Below, piece after piece: positions 60,901-64,000 of a DNA stretch of 64,000 bases. The notes under the pieces were generated by a model that had not been told where the DNA came from, searched no databases, and saw nothing but the letters and a program-made list of their open reading frames with translations. The position numbers and the translations under genes are program-made. This stretch comes from Bog-756 sp963829235 (GTDB lineage: Bacteria; Actinomycetota; Acidimicrobiia; Acidimicrobiales; RAAP-2). The stretch is from contig CAWHIF010000003.1 of the NCBI GenBank assembly GCA_963829235.1, positions 496,001 to 560,000 on the forward strand, written 5' to 3'. Numbering within the stretch: position 1 is the stretch's first letter; every line of letters begins with the position of its first letter.

Positions 60901-61376
60901 CGGTTTCGCGGAACGTCACCACGAACGTCATCTGCCTCCGCTGACAACCTCTCCAGAGCATCGCTTTGCGCTTTTGAACGTCTGAACTTCCACCTCCAAT
61001 TCGGAGATGACGTCGCCCTTTTCGGAGTGGAGTCTCGTTCGACATTTCCGAATGTCCCGTTCTGTGGCTACGAAGACAGTGGCGTCGGACGGCTGAACGG
61101 GACCGAGAGGTTCGACCACTGTCTCGAGACCAAGTCATTGACCTGGCCCGCCGGCTGGAAGTGAGAGGCACGTCGGTGGTGCGGGGCCCCTGTAGTGTTC
61201 TCAAATTTTGAAATTGGCCAAATTATCGGCTGTAGCCGATGGGCTGAAGGGTTCGCTAACAGCTGCAGCCGATAATTAGCCCGAATCCGCGAATTGAACA
61301 TCGTGAGACGGCTCAAGGCCCGAGGGCTGGCCCGGCCCCACCGGCACAACACTCCACTGGGCCGGGTACGACCCGG
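60779..61376. other. Gene-poor, lower-GC stretch of integrated element
   Basis: After the repeats (to 60900) the G+C drops clearly (for example 60910-61080 and 61200-61290). No frame matches a known family; a short open frame ending FDHCLETKSLTWPAGWK at 61164 may be a gene remnant. Contains the nested inverted repeat at 61221-61277. Confidence 0.6.
61221..61277. promoter_or_regulatory. Nested inverted repeat
   Basis: AATTATCGGCTGTAGC (61221-61236) is matched by GCTGCAGCCGATAATT (61262-61277), one mismatch in 16. The left arm also contains the palindrome ATCGGCTGTAGCCGAT. AT-rich flanks suggest a protein-binding site of the former element. Confidence 0.6.
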
Positions 61377-61676
61377 TCAACCTGATCGGGCGAGGGCGGG
61401 GACATCGGTACTCACTGGATGGACAGCTCGAGGGTGCCCGCTGACGTCACAGGGGACCGCAATTCCAGGCCGTACCCAGGGTGTGCGGAGACTGCCCCAA
61501 TCGGGATAGATCTCGAGCATTCCGGTGACAATGCCGGCGGCGGTGGTCTCTTCATCGACGATTCTCGAGAAGTCCCGAAGATACTGCTGGGATTCTCCGA
61601 TGATCTTTGGATCGTTGCCGTGTTCAAGCTTCTTGTGACCTGCGGCGACGAAGGTGGGCTTGAACGCCGCAACCAC
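61377..61676 (-). pseudogene. Remnant of MBL-fold metallohydrolase (C-terminus)
   Basis: The segment VVAAFKPTFVAAGHKKLEHG, continuing NDPKIIGESQQYLRDFSRIV and ending MLEIYPDWGSL, resembles the C-terminal part of a family of metallo-beta-lactamase-fold hydrolases. The upstream catalytic domain (HxHxDH) is missing and a stop interrupts the frame above. I judge it a decayed fragment; the family match is from memory. Confidence 0.5.
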
Positions 61677-61782
61677 ATCCAGGTTGGAGTGGCATCGGGA
61701 TCACCCCGAATCTGGCTGTGGCATAGCTGGGACAGCCGCGGATGTCGCCCGATCAGACGGCACGGCCCGTAGCGCATACAGC

Positions 61783-62010
61783 CACCAGGTGAAGGAGTGC
61801 CTCGGACTGATCGCCGAACTGCTAGACGCGCCCGACCATGAAGTCGCGGAACGCGAGGCGGTCCTCACCTTCAGCTCTATCGTTGGTGCTATCTCGTTGG
61901 CCCGCGCCGTGGACGACCCGGAGCTGTCCAAGGCGATCCTGGTACGAGCTGCAACGGCACTGAAAGAACCCGATTCGAACGAACAACGAAATTCGGGAAC
62001 GCCCTTTTGA
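61783..62010 (+). pseudogene. Remnant of TetR-family regulator (C-terminal domain)
   Basis: HQVKECLGLIAELLDAPDHE, then TFSSIVGAISLARAVDDPEL, SKAILVRAATAL is the usual C-terminal half of a TetR-type repressor. No N-terminal HTH is found upstream, where the frame is unlike any known protein. Its stop lies inside the decayed tRNA copy. Confidence 0.55.
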
Positions 62011-62047
62011 TCCCGAGGTGGCAATTCGAGACTCACACGGCCCACCA
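62004..62047 (+). mobile_element. Decayed tRNA-Lys 3' half (right attachment copy)
   Basis: CTTTTGATCCCGAGGTGGC, then TTCGAGACTCACACGGCCCACCA, against the tRNA 3' half: nearly all differences are G/A changes, with a one-base gap. It closes a 1.27-kb interval with tRNA-Lys at the left. No integrase gene remains inside. Confidence 0.7.
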
Positions 62048-62069
62048 GTTCACTCTCGGACCCAAGCGT

Positions 62070-64000
62070 TCAGCCGACGGCTGATCCTTCCCAGGGGGCT
62101 TTGAACGAGTAGATCCTCCCATCAGAGGCAACGAACCGATAGCCGACACCACCGCCGTAGTCGCTCATTGCGACCGCGGGCTGGGCCAGGCTGACGCCGC
62201 CGGTTGAGCCGTAGAAAGGAGCCCCGAAGCTGAAGACGCCACCGTCGGCCGCGAGCAGCCAGTAGCCACCGGTCGCCGAATCCCGGGCGATACCAACGAC
62301 CGGCTTGTAGAGGTGGTAGTGAGCGGCCGAGCCATGGAAGGTCGCCCGCCCGAAAGTAAAAACGCCACCGTCGGAAGCCACGAACCAGTAGCCCGTCCCG
62401 GTGGAGTTGGCCACCAACCCGACGGCCGGTTTCACCAGATGATCATTTCCGGTCGAACCGAAGAAGGGAGCGTCGAAACTGAAGACGCCACCGTCGGAGC
62501 CGAGCAACCAGTAGCCGCCGGTCGCAGGGTCGGCGGTCATTGCCACGATCGGCTTGTTCAAGGCGATCCGCGAAACATCGCCATGAGTGGCGGCGTCGCC
62601 AAAGGCGTACACCCGACCGGCGGAAGTGGACAACCAGAAGCCCTTGCCGTCAGGAGTTCCTGCGATGGCTGCCACCGGCGAGCTCAGGCCACTGGTGATC
62701 TGTCCCAGGTTGGCTGCGTCTCCGCAAGCGGCGACGAGACCAGTGCTGGAGGCGATCCAGTATCCCCTACCATCGGCACTCGTGGCCATACCCACCACCG
62801 TCGTGGCTGGCAAGGACTCGCTGCATGCGGCAGCACCGACGACGGTCAGGGTGAAGTCTTGAACGGTGGTCGAACCTGGGCCGTTCGATGCCGTGATAGT
62901 GAATTCGTAGGTCCCGCCGCTCGTGGCGGCAGGAATACCCGCCAGTAGACCGGTGCCGTTGTGACGATTCGCCAACGCCACGCCACTGGGTAGTACTCCT
63001 TTCGTGCTGATCCTTGGCTGTGGGTAGCCGGTCGTGGCCACGGTGAATGATCCGCGCTTGCCCAAACGGAACGTCGTGGAGCTCGAACCCGTGATGGCCG
63101 GCGCTTGATCCACCGTCAGGGTGAATGTCTGCACCGCGTCGGGGGACGTGCCGTTGTTCGCAACCAGCGTGAGGTGGTACACCCCGCCGGAGCCTTTTGC
63201 CGGCGTGCCCGACAGCACCGACGTGGCACGGTCGAACGTCACGCCCGAGGGCAGGGCGCCGGTCTCCGTCGTGGTGGGCGAGGGAGATCCGGTGGTGGTC
63301 ACCGGGAACGTTCCCGACCGACCGACCGTAAAGGAGGCGGCCGCGGCGCTGGAGATGGCCGGCGCCTGATCCACCGTCAGGGTGAATGTCTGCACCGCGT
63401 CGGGGGACGTGCCGTTGTTCGCAACCAGCGTGACGTGGTACACCCCGCCGGAGCCTTTTGCCGGCGTGCCCGACAGCACCGACGTGGCACGGTCGAACGT
63501 CACGCCCGAGGGCAGGGCGCCGGTCTCCGTCGTGGTGGGCGAGGGAGATCCGGTGGTGGTCACGGGAAACGTTCCCGACCGACCGACCGTAAAGGAGACG
63601 GCGGCGGCGCTCGAGATAGCCGGCGCTCGATCCACCGTCAGCAGGAGTTGTTGCTTGGCGTCGGGTACCACGCCGTTGCTCGCCGTAACCGTCACGTCGG
63701 CCGTCGTGGCGTCCGAGGCGGGCGTCCCCGAGATCGTGGCCGTTCCGTCCCCGTTGTCGGTGAACGTGAGGCCGTCGGGCAGACTTCCGGTTTCAGAGAG
63801 GCCGGCTATGGGATACCCGGCCGCGGTGACGTCGAATGATCCGGGCTCACCGATCGGGAACATGGCTTCTGTGGCGCTCGTGATGGAGGGCGCCTGGTCG
63901 ACGCTCAACACGAAGGACTGGACGGCCGTGGGATCGACGCCGTTGTCCGCCTCCAAGGTGATCGGGTAGAGGCCGCCCCGGCTCGGCGTACCCGCGAGGG
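62070..64000 (-). CDS. Repeat-rich surface protein, Ig-like domains and propeller-like repeats (5' end off window)
   Basis: Frame is open to the right edge (LAGTPSRGGLYPITLEADNG continues the repeat), so the N-terminus is missing. At least five Ig-like putative cadherin-type units of about 87 residues (QAPAITSSSAxxFTVGRSG, TETGALPSGVTFD, GTPAKGSGGVYHVTLVANNG) are followed by five units of about 40 residues (TGGYWLLGSDGGVFSFDAPFFGSTG) like those of actinobacterial secreted propeller proteins. Probably exported and cell-surface or adhesive. Ends SFKAPWEGSAVG. Confidence 0.85.
   Translation of the reverse strand, partial: LAGTPSRGGLYPITLEADNGVDPTAVQSFVLSVDQAPSITSATEAMFPIGEPGSFDVTAAGYPIAGLSETGSLPDGLTFTDNGDGTATISGTPASDATTADVTVTASNGVVPDAKQQLLLTVDRAPAISSAAAVSFTVGRSGTFPVTTTGSPSPTTTETGALPSGVTFDRATSVLSGTPAKGSGGVYHVTLVANNGTSPDAVQTFTLTVDQAPAISSAAAASFTVGRSGTFPVTTTGSPSPTTTETGALPSGVTFDRATSVLSGTPAKGSGGVYHLTLVANNGTSPDAVQTFTLTVDQAPAITGSSSTTFRLGKRGSFTVATTGYPQPRISTKGVLPSGVALANRHNGTGLLAGIPAATSGGTYEFTITASNGPGSTTVQDFTLTVVGAAACSESLPATTVVGMATSADGRGYWIASSTGLVAACGDAANLGQITSGLSSPVAAIAGTPDGKGFWLSTSAGRVYAFGDAATHGDVSRIALNKPIVAMTADPATGGYWLLGSDGGVFSFDAPFFGSTGNDHLVKPAVGLVANSTGTGYWFVASDGGVFTFGRATFHGSAAHYHLYKPVVGIARDSATGGYWLLAADGGVFSFGAPFYGSTGGVSLAQPAVAMSDYGGGVGYRFVASDGRIYSFKAPWEGSAVG
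63105..63626 (-). repeat. 261-bp near-identical tandem duplication in surface protein
   Basis: Bases from about 63105 recur from 63366 with period 261 (87 codons, one Ig-like domain) and only a handful of differences, indicating recent duplication or gene conversion. Confidence 0.93.

Noticed and set aside
62004..62047. Second functional tRNA gene
   Set aside because: Only the 3' half is present, with no acceptor 5' strand or D arm.

Overview
The window is about 70% G+C with codon use to match. It carries a mycothiol gene (mshA), a nickel superoxide dismutase pair (sodN/sodX), a RsiG-type anti-sigma factor, a 13E12-type HNH gene and a rex-hemA-hemC-hemD neighbourhood. This points to a high-GC actinobacterium. 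The divergence of several proteins, the SCO6745-type gene and the large surface protein fit a deep lineage such as Acidimicrobiia; that placement is inference. Blocks of gene order (xre - mshA/YbjN - proC - hemA/C/D/B) recall the Rv0474-Rv0512 stretch of Mycobacterium.

Layout. 1-5.5 kb: lipoprotein N-acyltransferase (cut by the window edge), a cytochrome P450, a small HAD phosphatase and acetyl-CoA synthetase. 5.5-13 kb: a large membrane protein fusing a decayed phosphoesterase domain to an LPG-synthase-like (DUF2156) domain, an SDR enzyme, an SCO6745-family protein and two membrane proteins. 13-18.1 kb: a ClC-type channel or antiporter, a GAP-family remnant, a pore-loop membrane protein and glutamate decarboxylase, which could work together in acid resistance. 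18.2-20 kb: DUF2252 and LapA-like proteins. 20-37.3 kb: the complete 14-gene nuoA-N operon for respiratory complex I, minus strand, almost every junction overlapping by 1-8 nt; nuoG and nuoN each carry one frameshift. 37.4-41.1 kb: a geranylgeranyl-reductase-family flavoprotein and a sensor-like membrane protein. 41.5-50.7 kb: haem and sirohaem biosynthesis (rex, hemA, hemC, cobA, hemD, then an HNH gene, hemB, hemL). 50.8-60.5 kb: SAM hydrolase family, proC, YbjN protein, mshA, XRE regulator, RsiG, sodX, sodN, a DksA-type protein, a cysteine-desulfurase-like enzyme, a beta-propeller lipoprotein and a GNAT enzyme. 60.7-62.05 kb: tRNA-Lys followed by a gene graveyard that ends in a second, decayed copy of the tRNA 3' half, the footprint of an integrated element. 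62.07-64 kb: a repeat-rich surface protein running off the window.

Three themes recur. First, at least ten transcription starts show a TAnnnT -10 box 6-9 nt upstream of the start codon with no Shine-Dalgarno sequence, so leaderless transcription looks common. Second, short GC-rich tandem repeats occupy nearly every gene-end junction and several coding tails, including the tails of complex I subunits. Third, translational coupling by ATGA, GTGA or TGATG overlaps is pervasive; at mshA/YbjN the coupling junction itself has been triplicated.
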